Source: Euclidia mi
Taxonomy: Eukaryota; Arthropoda; Insecta; Lepidoptera; Erebidae
Length of the DNA: 64,000 nt
Assembly (NCBI GenBank): GCA_944739405.2
Contig: OX123182.2
Location: forward strand, 99,316,051-99,380,050
Direction of reading: 5' to 3'
Part shown: one piece after another, positions 47,291 through 59,333 of the stretch
Layout of the letters: each line of letters opens with the position of its first letter
Position numbering within the stretch: the first letter of the stretch is position 1
Program-made: the position numbers and the translations under genes
Notes under the pieces: generated by a model
Databases searched by the model: none
What the model saw: only the letters and a program-made list of their open reading frames with translations
What the model was told of the DNA's origin: nothing

Positions 47291-49776
47291 CAGATGACGT
47301 TCACCATATTAGTTTAAGAAAGTCAGTATGCCTAAAACTCACGGCCAAGCAATCCTCCTTCGTATTGCTTCTAAAACGTTTGCTATGCTCTTTCAGAAGG
47401 CGTTGAGTTGTAAGCGTACGATAAGAAATAGAGTGTTCTGAAGAATAAGCTAATGATATGGAAATTCTTAGTATCGAAATGGTCTAAAGTCTACTGCTGT
47501 TCTGTTTAGTGATGGATTAAGAATAAAAAGTGTCACTAGCCCACTTCATTCAGTAGGTAATAAGTAGTCCATGGCCAGCGGTGGAATGTTAAAGTCTGAA
47601 TGTAGAGGTAGTAGGTATGTGTGAATGTTAAGGATCAAGTGGCATTATTTGCCTCTGCCTACCCCGATAGGAAAAGGCCGTGAGTACTCGTATATGTATG
47701 CATGTGGCAATAACTTATTTTAGAATGGCAGATGACGTTTACCATATTAGTTTAAAAAGTCAGTATGCCTGAAATTAAATAATTTTAGTTATTCGCTTCA
47801 TTGCTTTTATCTTTACTTTACATTCATTTTATCTGTGTGTATCACCATCGTCGTGCACATTAACTACAAAAGACAAGCCCGACCTGAATTTAAACTATTT
47901 GTAATAACGACACATGAGCATTTTATTAAGATGATTCCTGACGATTTGAGTTTTCTACAGCGCAGCTATGAGTTGTGTCAAAATTATTTCACTCTTGTTT
48001 TTATATTAGGTTATTGAACATAATGTTGATATACTGCTTATTATTTCACGCTATATTTATGTAATTTTCTACTTAATTTTGCTTCAATTCATCACAAAAA
48101 TACCACTTAAGCTTTTCAGAAAATTAATTTTTTTTTCATAAAAGACAATAATATTCACACTAAAAATATACACTGTGTCGTAAGAGACTTAAGGCGCTGT
48201 TCTAAGCGACTGTTTTGGTAAATGAGGGGGTGAAGCAGGGGAGGTGAAGGGAGCTTAGCTCCGTCTACTGCGGGGCGCCCCCCTTCATTCTCGTCGCGTG
48301 CGGCCGTATTCTGGCGACATCCGTATTCCAATATTTCAAAATCGCAAGCAAAACGTTTTAGCATATTGAATTGAGATACTGATATTAAAATTTATATTAC
48401 ATACATCAATTTGTTTGTACAGTATAGGCATAGCGCAATTTTTGTTCTCAGTGCAGCCATGAGTAAAACTGGTTTACATTAGACGTTATAGGTATTAAAT
48501 GTTGACGAAAGTAGGTAAATACCTACGTGCCGTAAGATGATAAAAATAATTAAGTCAGTTCCATGTATGGAGAGGCCATTATTATGTTTGTTTTGTTTTT
48601 GTATAAAAATAGTGAAGCAGTTCATAGAATACCTACATCTAATTCCACTCCTGCCAGTTTTCAAATCTGTTTAGCAATAAATTGGCTGTGATATACGGGC
48701 GGACAGACAGACAGACATTGCGAATCTATAAGGGTTCCGTTTTTACAATTTTTGGCTACGGAACCCTAAAAAACACAATACTGCTCTACTAAGCGCAAAA
48801 GCCGTATCTGAACTAAAGCGAGTTACGAGATAATTGAAGTTTAGTAAAAGTTGATTTCTTTTATTTATTTATGGATGTTTATTGTTATTATTGATATAAT
48901 TATTATGGCAAAGGTTTCGAAATACGCCTCCGTTTTTAGGAGTTGTGAGTGATTGGAGAGGGAGCAGGGGAGGTCTTGAAACCCCCCTCACCATTTTCAC
49001 TTGCCGGAAATACTTGGTTTCCTCTGGAAAAAAAAGTCTCCAAACATCGGTGTGTATGGCACTGCCAACTTCCACATTCATCACACTAGTTTAATAAACT
49101 AAGGTTGTCGGAGCCCTGCGAAGGGCTCCTATTTTGATTAAGGGTCAAAGGAGACACAACCTATTTATTTACTTATTACAGTCGCACCTAACCCAAGGCA
49201 CTCGAAAGCAATGACGCACAAATTTGACATTAGCTGTCAATATGATCATTCCAAGATGGCAGTTTTGCGTTTCGTTTCACGTTTTTCACATAAAACCTAA
49301 AAATTACATTTGTAAAACTGTACTAAAGTATAAAAACTATGTTCAGTTTTGCATAATTGCCGAAGTATTTATGAAATTTTGGAAATTGTTTAAAAATATT
49401 TAGACGCAACTCCGGCAGCCAAAATTACTTTAAGGGGATTAAAACGAACTACCTTAGGCTTAAGGTACCCTACACTACCAATACCCTCAAATTCAGGCGA
49501 CTCGTTTCGAAACCCAACCCATTATTATTTTTCAAAATAGATGAAACATCAAAAATATATGTGGATATACCTTATTCATGAGATACTGCTATGTCGCTTA
49601 GAAAATTATAGAATTAGAATTTGAATTCCTGCTTTTTCGTTAGCTCTCGTCATACATGTTTGTATGGAAAAATATAAAAAAATTATTTCACTTCAAATAT
49701 GTGTTGTTTCAAAGAAAATAAATATTAAAAGATATTTATTTATATTCATTTATAATTTATTAACGAAATACAGAGT

Positions 49777-50727
49777 TTACAGCTCATCAAAAGTTAGCTG
49801 TCTGCTACAACCCGGCAGGTTTTCTTTATTCTCATCGAATTTTAAAGGCAGTGTGTGAGGTGATAAGGCTTCAATACATATTATTTGCTGTTGTTCACGA
49901 GGCACAGTTTCATTTACTTTCCTTTTACGGCTTGGTATTGTAAAAATATCAAGCACTGATGAAACATTTTCCTCTCCGTGATCTCGCAATGCCATCCCTT
50001 GAGCTTGACGAGAATCAACAATTTCAGGCAACTGCCAATTCATATAAAACGCCACAAGCTTCTCCCAGAAAACATCATCTCTTTCTATAATTTCTATTTT
50101 TAGTGGTATACTTTCGCCACTCCACACAGCAAATAAACACTTTTGTTTGCGTGTAACGTGGCGTTGCCCCTGAATTTGGTAATAACAATTACAATATTTG
50201 TTTAGACTAGTCAGTTCACTTTTTTATCATGTTTCCATATTTGTATTTTATTTGTTTTTATACTATTCTCCAGGCCATTCTTATAGGCAACTTTAGAACA
50301 TTAAATTTCCACAATCGTCTTTGGACCTATTAATCCATCTGGCGTGGCACCAATAATCTAATAATCCACAAGGCTCGATTGTTACATTTTCTTGCTTTGC
50401 CAGTTGTTGCAAAGCCAGTTGTTCATTTTAGATTCCATGCGCAACTGATTTTACATTGCAAATATTTTATTTGTACAAAATATTTTTTACTAAGTTGGCT
50501 TTACTGCTGTTATTTACTTTTTACCACTATACAAAAATTTCAATCTGTCAACATATTCTTACGCAATTCGAACCAGTCACTGCTATCCCTCTTGTAATTT
50601 TTGCTTATCACTACGAAATTAGAGTCAAATTTGTTAAAAAAATTGTTTGGCATTTCTTGGCTAGCTCTTGAACAGATCGTGTTAGGAATGACTGAAGTCA
50701 AATGTGTGTAAGACGTTGCAGAACTGT
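49777..50727 (-). pseudogene. YqaJ-type nuclease relic, copy 1
   Basis: Minus-strand relic of a lambda-exonuclease-like YqaJ recombinase nuclease (PD-(D/E)XK fold), which resects DNA ends. The last 117 codons (50127-49777) are open to the stop and contain IEIIERDDVFWEKLVAFYMN followed by the L-P-E-I block that closes YqaJ domains. Upstream the ATPDG motif and VEI are visible (about 50300-50345), but the codon after VEI, where the catalytic lysine of E-x-K is expected, is a stop (50301-50303 on the plus strand). Frameshifts separate the parts. GTG at 50127 is not a real start. Unlike copy 2, this copy has no stop near the C-terminus. Confidence 0.75.
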
Positions 50728-51012
50728 TATCTTTAATTTCACTGTAATTACAATAATGATAATTTGTTACGTACTTTATTATTAAAAAAATACTATATCT
50801 TGTGTTATAGCAAACAGAGAAGTTACCTTCTTACTTATAAATGATTGATTTTAGAAATTAAAAAGATATTAGATGTACTGAGACATACCTAATAGTTTAT
50901 GAATAATCAAAATTTTACCCGATGTACCTAAAAAGGTTTATGTTCAAAACACAATAATACAACATTCGTTACCGCTTGTGTGCGGATTGGGGAGCGCCAT
51001 ATTTGAAACGCC

Positions 51013-51061
51013 ATTTTATGTACCTATATTTCAATGAATTTGAAATATAGGTACATAAAAT
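51013..51061. repeat. 21-bp-arm palindrome present only in copy 1
   Basis: ATTTTATGTACCTATATTTCA and its exact reverse complement are separated by 7 bases. Copy 2 has at the matching place (56285-56390) one arm followed by an unrelated GC-richer segment. One of the two has therefore undergone a replacement at a hairpin. Confidence 0.8.
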
Positions 51062-52056
51062 GATTCGATTTTATGTTATTACTCTTTCAAATATTGAAAA
51101 CTGTGGCAACTATGTATTGTGAGAATAATTTATATAATTATATTATGCATAATCGATAATATATAAGTAACATAGTTAGTCATAAAAGACTCTTATGAAA
51201 ATAATTTGTGTAAAAATGTTACATATTTCATAATCACTTGGCCATGGATGAATTTCGATTTTATTACGACGCTTTCTTGTACAAATCCTTCGTAGAACTT
51301 CATTTCTCTATTTGTCCATATTTTATTCTTCTAATTATATATTTATAAGCACAGAAACAATAACACATTAAACGCAACAAGAGTACCTATAAACTTAGGT
51401 CCTAATTATATGTGCCCATAGTTACATGAAACGCCTATTTGATTCAAAGTATTCAGTCTATAACATAAAACATAAAATTACGAACTCAAATCGGCGTATT
51501 ATAATAACAAACAGGTTTACGTAAAATTTCGTGCAGCGGAGACGCAAGCGACATGACCTATCTCTCACAGGGCTCATAGCCGAATGATGAGGTCTGGGCG
51601 GGGCGTAAACTAGCAACTGACACTCAGTACACCGCTTATGTTAATAAGGTTTAAATTGCTGAAGCATTTGATATTGATGGGATCTACCGAGCGTCAAAAT
51701 CATAGACGTTTGGCAGATTTTATTTAATTTTACAAAATATACACGTATAATATGAAAATAAATAGGGTAATTCTTATTCGTTCATTAGATTTTCTACAAT
51801 ATTATCAAAAAAAATATGACAGCTTACGATCAAACTATTGCAAACAGTGAGACGAAAGATTATTTTCTGCCTCGATTTTTTGATTTTTTTACCGTGATTC
51901 TATTTAACGTACATGAAAAATTCTTTCAAAAGTCTTTTGCTCAGACTTTTGACTTTAAGCTCTAATTTTTGCTAGTTTGTAATATGTACCGTTATGGCTA
52001 GATGCGCGACGAAAAATTAGGTGTTTCACGGCTTCTGAGGTATAACAGCGCCTTAA

Positions 52057-53281
52057 CAAATATTCAATCAACGGACACGAAGTAGAAGCAGACTTGACGA
52101 ACAATTTGTAGATTTCAAAAAAGGATGTTAATGTGAGCATAAAATCTACAACAGTGGGGTAATCATAATAGCCGAGACTGTCGCTTAAACCAATCCGCCA
52201 TACATTCAATTATATTGGATGGTCACGTGTTAATGTTGTATTGTCTGAAATCTTTATCTTGATTCTGAGTACCTTTTATAACCATGGCGCTAACAACAAC
52301 TCTTATAATATCATATTTTTGATACCGAGGTACCTGTTAGGTACATATCGCGAAAGACTATTTATAATTACTCAGCCGGGCTCCTTAGTTACATATGCCA
52401 CATTTTGCTCACTCGTGCGTTTTGTTTCTTCAAAGTAGTAGTTTGATGTTACTGCTTTCCCTTTTATGAACGTGCTTATAAATAGTAGTGCTAAAGACTG
52501 GCAAACAAACCTTTCAGCTTTATATTTGACTAGACTTAGCGCGCGGCTCCACCCACGTGGATTATACACGTAAAGCCTCCGTAAAAATACACTATCTAAA
52601 GGTGAAAACCTTGCAAAAATCATCCGTTCCAATCTTTTTGAGTTTATCGCGCTGAACTTCGACTTATAATAGATATAGAAAAACTTAATTATGTCGAAAC
52701 ATTCAGATCGTCTATTATAATGGATATTCAACTTTTGACTTTGTTGGTACCATATGCCATTTTCAATCTAGCATTTCAAATATGTTTTTTCTCAATGCAC
52801 GACAGTTTTTATCAGTAACTACTTAACTTGATTATTCGAAACTCCATGCAGCATTAACAGAACTGTGCAACGCTTGCAGCCAAAACTACTGTAAACGGTT
52901 TAGCTCAATTAATATCCTAAGTTCTACATATATCAATAAATTATCTCGTTATCGCGTATACCGCACCACAATGCAGGGTCGGTAATTAATTACTATTTCT
53001 GCAAAATGAATGGTAAATAAAAAGAGACTATATTTGAATTTATATTTTTGGGAGCGAGTTTCAGGAAATTTTGATACATTTTTGAGTTTTAATTAAGATA
53101 TTGCCACATCATGGGCGATGTGTGTATTATTATTTACTAATAATTATGAGAACTCAATTCTCAGAATTATGTTGAGAGCACATGAGCGTTCTAAAATTAT
53201 AAAATATTAATATTGAGATGATAGTAATCCCAACGCCATTTATCCCGGCTGGTGTTGCCTACGCTGAAACATTGTAACAAA
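52057..53281. other. Duplicated AT-rich DNA
   Basis: Matches 23741-24375, 25160-25715 and 26400-26735 of copy A, including a 75-bp identical stretch around 52322-52395. No gene seen. Confidence 0.5.
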
Positions 53282-53755
53282 TCTGTATATATTATAATTT
53301 ATAATTATAAGACTCTTGCCTTACTGACTGATAGACTAGCTTCAGCCTAAACTATTGGTTGTAAAAAACAAAATTTTGGCAAGTATATTTCTTGGAGACC
53401 GTGGGAGTGGAGCACTAAGAAAGGATTTCCTGAAATGCCCACGGCATTGTGAATAATTTATTTTATTTATAGACTCACGCCTGTATCCCCAAAGGGGTGG
53501 GCAGAGGTGTGTAATATTACACCCACATTTCGCCATGAATTTTTGGGTCCCACGTAATAGGGGGCGAGCCTATTGCCATTACCGGGTACATCACCAGACT
53601 CCGTGCTGCTACTGAGAATTCGGAAAAACCCAGTAACACTTTTGCCCGACCCGGGAATCAAACCCGAGACCTCCGATCAGCAGACTCATCCGTCATGAAT
53701 AAACACTTAGATTATAAAAAAAAAATGTGCGAGCGCAGCTGCGGGCATCGTCTAG
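53282..53755 (+). mobile_element. Helitron with nested SINE (paralogue of 26736)
   Basis: Starts TCTGTATATATTATAATT and ends GCATCGTCTAG before T, a better preserved CTAG end than in copy A. A minus-strand SINE (about 53473-53690) with tail, body and a recognisable B box (GGAATCAAACCCGAGACC) lies inside. The A-copy SINE has lost most of its tRNA head by deletion. Confidence 0.75.
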
Positions 53756-53803
53756 TTTAAGGTATTAAATATTTTACCATTATTTCTTAATGTTATAACG
53801 CTA

Positions 53804-55290
53804 TTGACACCCGTAACACAAATATTAAAATAAATATCTTCTAATGCAAAATATTAAATCACACCACTAAACGACAAATTTAATAGTGTATTTAGTTATC
53901 TCTTATATAAGTCAGGGAGACCTCGTATCAGAGCAAATAAGAAATTAAATTACAATTTATTTGTGTTTCTAATTATAAAAGTGTTTGTTTTTTAATGAAT
54001 AAGTTACTCGTAGGTATCCTATGCAGTAATTAGAACACTTATTAGTAATACATCATTTGCTACGGAGATATTGGACAATACCTACAGGTATAATTATATA
54101 AAATATAACAAAGCGTTCTTTATTATTCACCATCAGTTTGGCTTGTTCAAATTCAATTCATGCTTCGCTTCCAAAAAGAATATATCGTGTGTAAAGCCAA
54201 AAGAATGTATATTCTACTTTCACGTTTTTGCAAAAAACAAAGGGTGTTCGTTCGAACTTGTTTTATGTTTTCAAATTTTGTTTTAGCTGTTAGCTAGCGA
54301 TTTATTAGTGTCGATCGCCCTTTAGGTTCGGGTGGCCATATTTTTGATCGCAGTTGAATATATGCAGTAAAATTACTGAGATAAGGTGTATATTTATGTA
54401 CCATTATTTATTGAACGAGACGCATCGTTTTATGTAGCTTTGCATAGTTCTGCGAGCGTAGCACAGTGTTCACAGTTTGAAAATATAAATCTTTAGTAAG
54501 GCTAGAATTCAGTACTATTCTTTTCAAGTTGCTGAACGTGAATTTGGACGTCTTACGGCCGGTATCAATATTCGATATATACACGGGTTTCCTGATTTGT
54601 GATACAGTCATATTTGACATACGCTCCATACAAAATGTTGTAGGTATATGTATCTCTAATCTCCAAATCCATGGATAGATCAAATATTGAAACTGGCTGT
54701 AAATGAAGTTTTGATTCTAATCATAACTTACTGATCAACGCAAATAAGTCTTCTAAACCTGTGGGCTGTAATAATAAAAAATAAAAATAGTGTGTGTTGG
54801 TGTACACATAAAAATAGAGAATATAAATGAAACTAGCAGGTGGAATTAACAGTTGTTTATTACCATTATCATAGTTTCTTGCAAACTTAACAGGTTTTCA
54901 CCAAAATTACAAATTTAATAGTAAAATTTAAATATATTTTGGGCGCCATTGATGCAATCATATATTAAATTAAATTGAATTGTAATGCCAGATGAATCAG
55001 TGATAGAAAATAGAATTTTTAATCGTAAGCAGAGTGACCTTGGCCGTGAGATTATAATAAACTATTTTGATATGGTCAATAGCAAATTAACCTTCAGAAT
55101 TTTAACAAATTACAAGTAAACTAGCCAAAACATTGTACATAATAAAAGTGTTTAAGGTTATCTAACAAAATTTAAACGAGTGTAATCTAGAATATTCGCG
55201 GCGGTTTGAATTGTAGGCTATCGTGGTTGAATTCGGGATTGAGTTGAATTCGAGGCTGCGTCCTGATGCAAATAAGTAAATAAGGTTTAG
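53804..55290. other. AT-rich spacer without recognisable feature
   Basis: Lies between the right border of the segmental duplication and the second TTAA element. No gene or repeat recognised. Confidence 0.45.
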
Positions 55291-56727
55291 TTAAGGCGCT
55301 GTTATACCTCAGAAGCCGTGAAACACCTAATTTTTCGTCGCGCATCTAGCCATAACGGTACATATTACAAACTAGCTAAAATTAGAGCTTAAAGTCAAAA
55401 ATCTGAACAAAAGACTTTTGAAAGAATTTTTCATGTACGTTAAATAGAATCACGGTAAAAAAATCACAAAATCGAGGCAGAAAATAATCTTTCGTCTCAC
55501 TGTTTGCAATATTTTGATCGTAAGCCGTCATATTTTTTTTTTATAATATTGTAGGAAATCTTATGAACTAAAGAATTACCCTATTTATTTTCATATTATA
55601 CGTGTATATTTTGTAAAATTAAATAAAATCTGCCAAACGTCTATGATTTTGACGCTCGGTAGATCCCATCAATATCAAACGCTTCAGCAATTTAAACCTT
55701 ATTAGCATAAGCGGTGTACTGAGTGTCAGTTGCTAGTTTACGCCCCGCCCAGACCTCATCATTCGGCTATGAGCCCTGTGAGAGATAGGTCATGTCGCTT
55801 GCGTCTCCGCTGCACGAAATTTTACGTGAACCTGTTTGTTATTATAATACGCCAATTTGAGTTCGTAATTTCATGTTTTATGTTATAGACTGAATACTTT
55901 GAATCAAATAGGCGTTTCATGTAACTATGGGCACATATAATTAGGACCTAAGTTTATAGGTACTCTTGTTGCGTTTAATGTGTTATTGTTTCTGTGCTTA
56001 TAAATATATAATTAGAAGAATAAAATATGGACAATTAGAGAAATGAAGTTCTACGAAGGATTTGTACAAGAAAGCGTCGTAATAAAATAGAAATTCATCC
56101 ATGGCCAAGTGATTATGAAATATGTAACATTTTTACACAAATTATTTTCATAAGAGTCTTTTATGACTAACTATGTTACTTATATATTATCGATTATGCA
56201 TAATATAATTATATAAATTATTCTCACAATACATAGCTGCCACAGTTTTCAATTTTTGAAAGAGTAATAACATAAAATCGAATCATTTTATGGACCTATA
56301 TTTCAAATTCATTAGCTTGTCAGAGCGCCTGGAGCGCTAAGATGCCGCCACGGCGAACAATAATGATGACAGTGCTAATATGGCGCTCCGCAATCCGCAC
56401 ACAAGCGGTAACGAATGTTGTATTATTGTCTTTTGAACATAAACCTTTTTAGGTACATTTGGGTAAAACTTTGATTATTCATAAACTATTAGGTATGTCT
56501 CAGTACATCTAATATCTTTTTAATTTCTAAAGCCAATCATTTATAAGTAAGAAGGTAACTTCTCTGTTTGCTATAACACAAGATATAGTATTTTTTTAAT
56601 AATAAAGTACGTAACTAATTATCATTATTGTAATTACAGTGAAGTTAAAGACAACAGTTCTACAACGTCTTACACACATTTGACTTCAGTCATTCCTAAC
56701 ACGATCTGTTCAAGACCTAGCCAAGAA

Positions 56728-57606
56728 ATGCCAAACAATTTTTTTAACAAATTTGACTCAAATTCCGTAGTGATAAGCAAAAATTACAAGAGGGATAGCA
56801 GTGACTGGTTCGAATTGCGTAAGAATATGTTGACAGATTGAAATTATTGTATAGTGGTAAAAAGAAGAGATAGCAGCAGTAAAGCCAACTTAGTAAAAAA
56901 TATTTTGTACAAATAAAATATTTGCAATGTAAAATCAGTTGCGCATGGAATCTAAAATGAACAACTGGCTTTGCAACAACTGGCGAAGCAAGAAAATGTA
57001 ACAATCGAGCCTTGTGGATTATTCGATTATTGGCGCCACGCCAGATGGATTAATAGGTCCAAACACGATTGTGGAAATTTAATGTTCTCAAGTTGCCTAT
57101 AAGAATGGCCTGGAGAATAGTATAAGAGCAAATAAAATACAAATATGGAAACATGATAAAAAAGTGAACTGACTAGTCTAAACAAATATTGTCATCGTTA
57201 TTACCAAATTCAGGGGCAACGCCACGTTACACGCAAACAAAAGTGTTTATTTGCTGTGTGGAGTGGCGAAAGTATACCACTAAACATAGAAATTATAGAA
57301 AGAGATGATGTTTTCTGGGAGAAGCTTGTGGCGTTTTATATGAATTGGCAGTTGCCTGAAATTGTTGATTTTCGTCAAGCTCAAGGGATGGCATTGCGAG
57401 ATCACGGAGAGGAAAATGTTTCATCAGTGCTTGAAATTTCTACAATACCAAGCCGTAAAAGGAAAGTAAATGAAACTGTGCCTCGTGAACAACAGCAAAT
57501 AATAAGTATTGAAGCCTTATCAGCTCACACACTGCCTTAAACATTCGATGAGAATAAAGAAAACCTGCCGGGTTGTAGCAGAAAGCTAACTTTTGATGAG
57601 CTGTAA
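56728..57606 (+). pseudogene. YqaJ-type nuclease relic, copy 2
   Basis: Relic of a YqaJ/lambda-exonuclease-like nuclease of about 300 residues. From ATG 56728, with a TTACAG splice-acceptor-like site at about 56634-56639, the frame shows DWFELRKNMLT, where YqaJ domains have W-x-x-x-R, and then TGA at 56839-56841. The frame stays readable through ANLVKNILY and LALQQLAKQENVTIEPCG with TAA at 56914-56916 and 56953-56955. After a frameshift near 57025 comes ATPDGLIG, whose D is the first metal ligand. VEI follows and then TAA at 57080-57082, where the catalytic K is expected. Next is a W-K-x-D-K-K block, a second shift and YYQIQGQ, then FWEKLVAFYMNWQLPEIVD. A further TAA at 57538-57540 is private to this copy. 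Dead. Confidence 0.78.
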
Positions 57607-58960
57607 ACTCTGTTTTTCGTTAATAAATTATAAATGAATATAAATAAATATCTTTTAATATTTATTTTCTTTGAAACAACACATATTTGAAGCGAAAGAA
57701 ATTGTTTATATTTTTCCATACAAACATGTATGACGAGAACTAACGAAAAAGCAGGAATTCAAATTCTAATTCTATAATTTTCTAAGCGACATAGCAGTAT
57801 CTCATGAATAAGGTATATCCACATATATTTTTGATGTTTCATCTATTTTGGAAAATAATAATGGGTTGGGTTTCGAAACGAGTCGCCTGAATTTGAGGGT
57901 ATTGGTAGTTTAGGGGGCTTAAGGTAGTTCGTTTTAATCCCCTAAAAGTAATTTTGGCTGCCGGAGTTGCGTCTAAATATTTTTAAACAATTTCCAAAAT
58001 TTCATAAATACTTCGGCAATTATGCAAAACGGAACATAGTTTTTATACTTTAGTACAGTTTTACAAATGTAATTTTTAGGTTTTATGTGAAAAACGTGAA
58101 ACGAAACGCAAAACTGATATTGACAGCTAATGTCAAATTTGTGCGTCATTGCTTTCGAGTGCCTTGGGTTAGGTGCGACTGTAATAAGTAAATACATAGC
58201 TTATGTTAAGTTCTCTTTTGACCCTTAATTCGAAAATAGGAGCCATTCGCGGGGCTCCGACAACCTTAGTTTATTAAACTAGTGTGATGTAGAATGTGGA
58301 AGTTGGCAGTGCCATACACACCGATGTTTGGAGATTTTTTTTTCAGAGAAAACCAAGTATTTCCGGCAAGTGAAAATGGTGAGGAGGGTTTCAAGACCTC
58401 CCCTGCTCCCTCTCCAATCACTCACAACCCCTAAAAACGGCAACGTATTTCGAAACCTTTGCCATAATAATTATACCTATAATAACAATAAACATCCATA
58501 AATAAATAAAATAAATCAACTTTTACTAAACTTCAATTATCTCGTAACTCGCTTTAGTTGTGATACGGCTTTTGCGCTTAGTAGAGCAGTATTGTGTTTT
58601 TTAGGGTACCGTAGCCAAAAATTGTAAAAACGGAATCCTTATAGATTCGCAATGTCTGTCTGTCTGTCCGCCCGTATGTCACAGCCAATTTATTGCAAAA
58701 CAGATTTGAAAACTGGCAGGAAAGGAATGGAATTAGATGTAGGTATTCTATGAACTGCTTCACTATTTTTATACAAAAACAAAACAAACATAATAATGGC
58801 CTCTCCATACATGGAACTGACTTAATTATTTTTATCATCTTACGGCACGTAGGTATTTACCTACTTTCGTCAACATTTAATACCTATAACGTCTAATGTA
58901 AACCAGTTTTGCTCATGGCTGCACTGAGAACAAAAATTGCGCTATGCCTATATTGTACAA

Positions 58961-59333
58961 CCACCCCCTATCTTCCCGTGGGTGTCGTAAGAGGCGACTA
59001 AGGGATAACACGATGCAAATACTATCTTTGCGTAGAGACGGAAAACTCGACATCAAACCCTATACGACTGCCTCGTTGGTCTCGCGGCATATTAATATGC
59101 GCGTGGGATCGGAAGGTCCTGGGTTCGATTCCTGGGTCGGGCGGTGTTATTGGGTTTTTCTGTCACGAAATTCTCAGTAGCAGCACGGAGTCTGGAAATG
59201 TGCCCGGTACGGCAATAGGCTCGCCCCTTATTACGTGGGACTAAAGTATATCTGGCGAAAAGTGGGTGTAGAAATACACCTCTGCCTACCCCTTCGGGGA
59301 TAAAAGGCGTGACGATATGTATGTATGTATGTA
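58961..59333 (+). mobile_element. Composite SINE with extra head, nested in copy 2
   Basis: Flanked by TATTGTACAA (58951-58960 and 59334-59343). Copy 1 has this site empty (near 48420). The first 100 bases (CCCGTGGGTGTCGTAAGAGG through CTCGACATCAAACCCTATAC) are a separate module found diverged at 15280 and 29411. The usual SINE follows from GACTGCCTCGTTGGTCTCGC with B box GGGTTCGATTCCTGGG to the tail CCCCTTCGGGGATAAAAGGC and (TATG)n. It is therefore a head-extended variant of the family at 42744. Confidence 0.88.

Larger units (their letters stand above)
48193..52052 (-). mobile_element. TTAA-flanked element with YqaJ relic, copy 1
   Basis: The 3860-bp element lies between TTAA at 48189-48192 and 52053-52056. 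Copy A has one TTAA at the empty site (23734-23737), which proves a TTAA target duplication. The ends share the inverted sequence GGCGCTGT(T), about 9 bp, after which they differ. The gene relic lies on the minus strand (49777-50727). A GGGTTCCGTAG-type unit (48540-48775), two AT-rich flanks and a 21-bp-arm palindrome (51013-51061) complete it. It is nearly identical to the inverted copy 55295-59562 (identity high by eye). TTAA duplication fits piggyBac or Kolobok; a YqaJ accessory gene is what I recall for ISL2EU/IS4EU elements. No transposase is seen, so the superfamily is open. Confidence 0.85.
29133..53803. repeat. Segmental duplication, copy B
   Basis: Direct paralogue of 14973-27160, expanded to 24.7 kb by insertions listed separately. 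Order and orientation of the shared blocks are kept throughout. Both right ends stop at the same phrase (ATTAAATATTTTACCATTATTTCTTAATGTTA), after which the sequences are unrelated. About 150 bp of copy A (17091-17240) is missing in copy B where the LINE and BEL/Pao elements sit, so a deletion accompanied those events. The DNA between the listed elements is AT-rich and without recognisable genes. Confidence 0.9.

Noticed and set aside
14973..53803. Explanation of the two blocks as the two haplotypes of one locus
   Set aside because: Divergence with many substitutions and almost entirely different insertions seems too large for alleles, and the blocks lie in one contiguous sequence. Not excluded without read depth, so it is kept as a test in the findings.
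57256..57540. Separate small gene of 94 codons in the TTAA element
   Set aside because: It starts at GTG inside the YqaJ domain and continues upstream as YYQIQGQ in the same frame. It is the C-terminal part of the relic, ended by a stop private to this copy.
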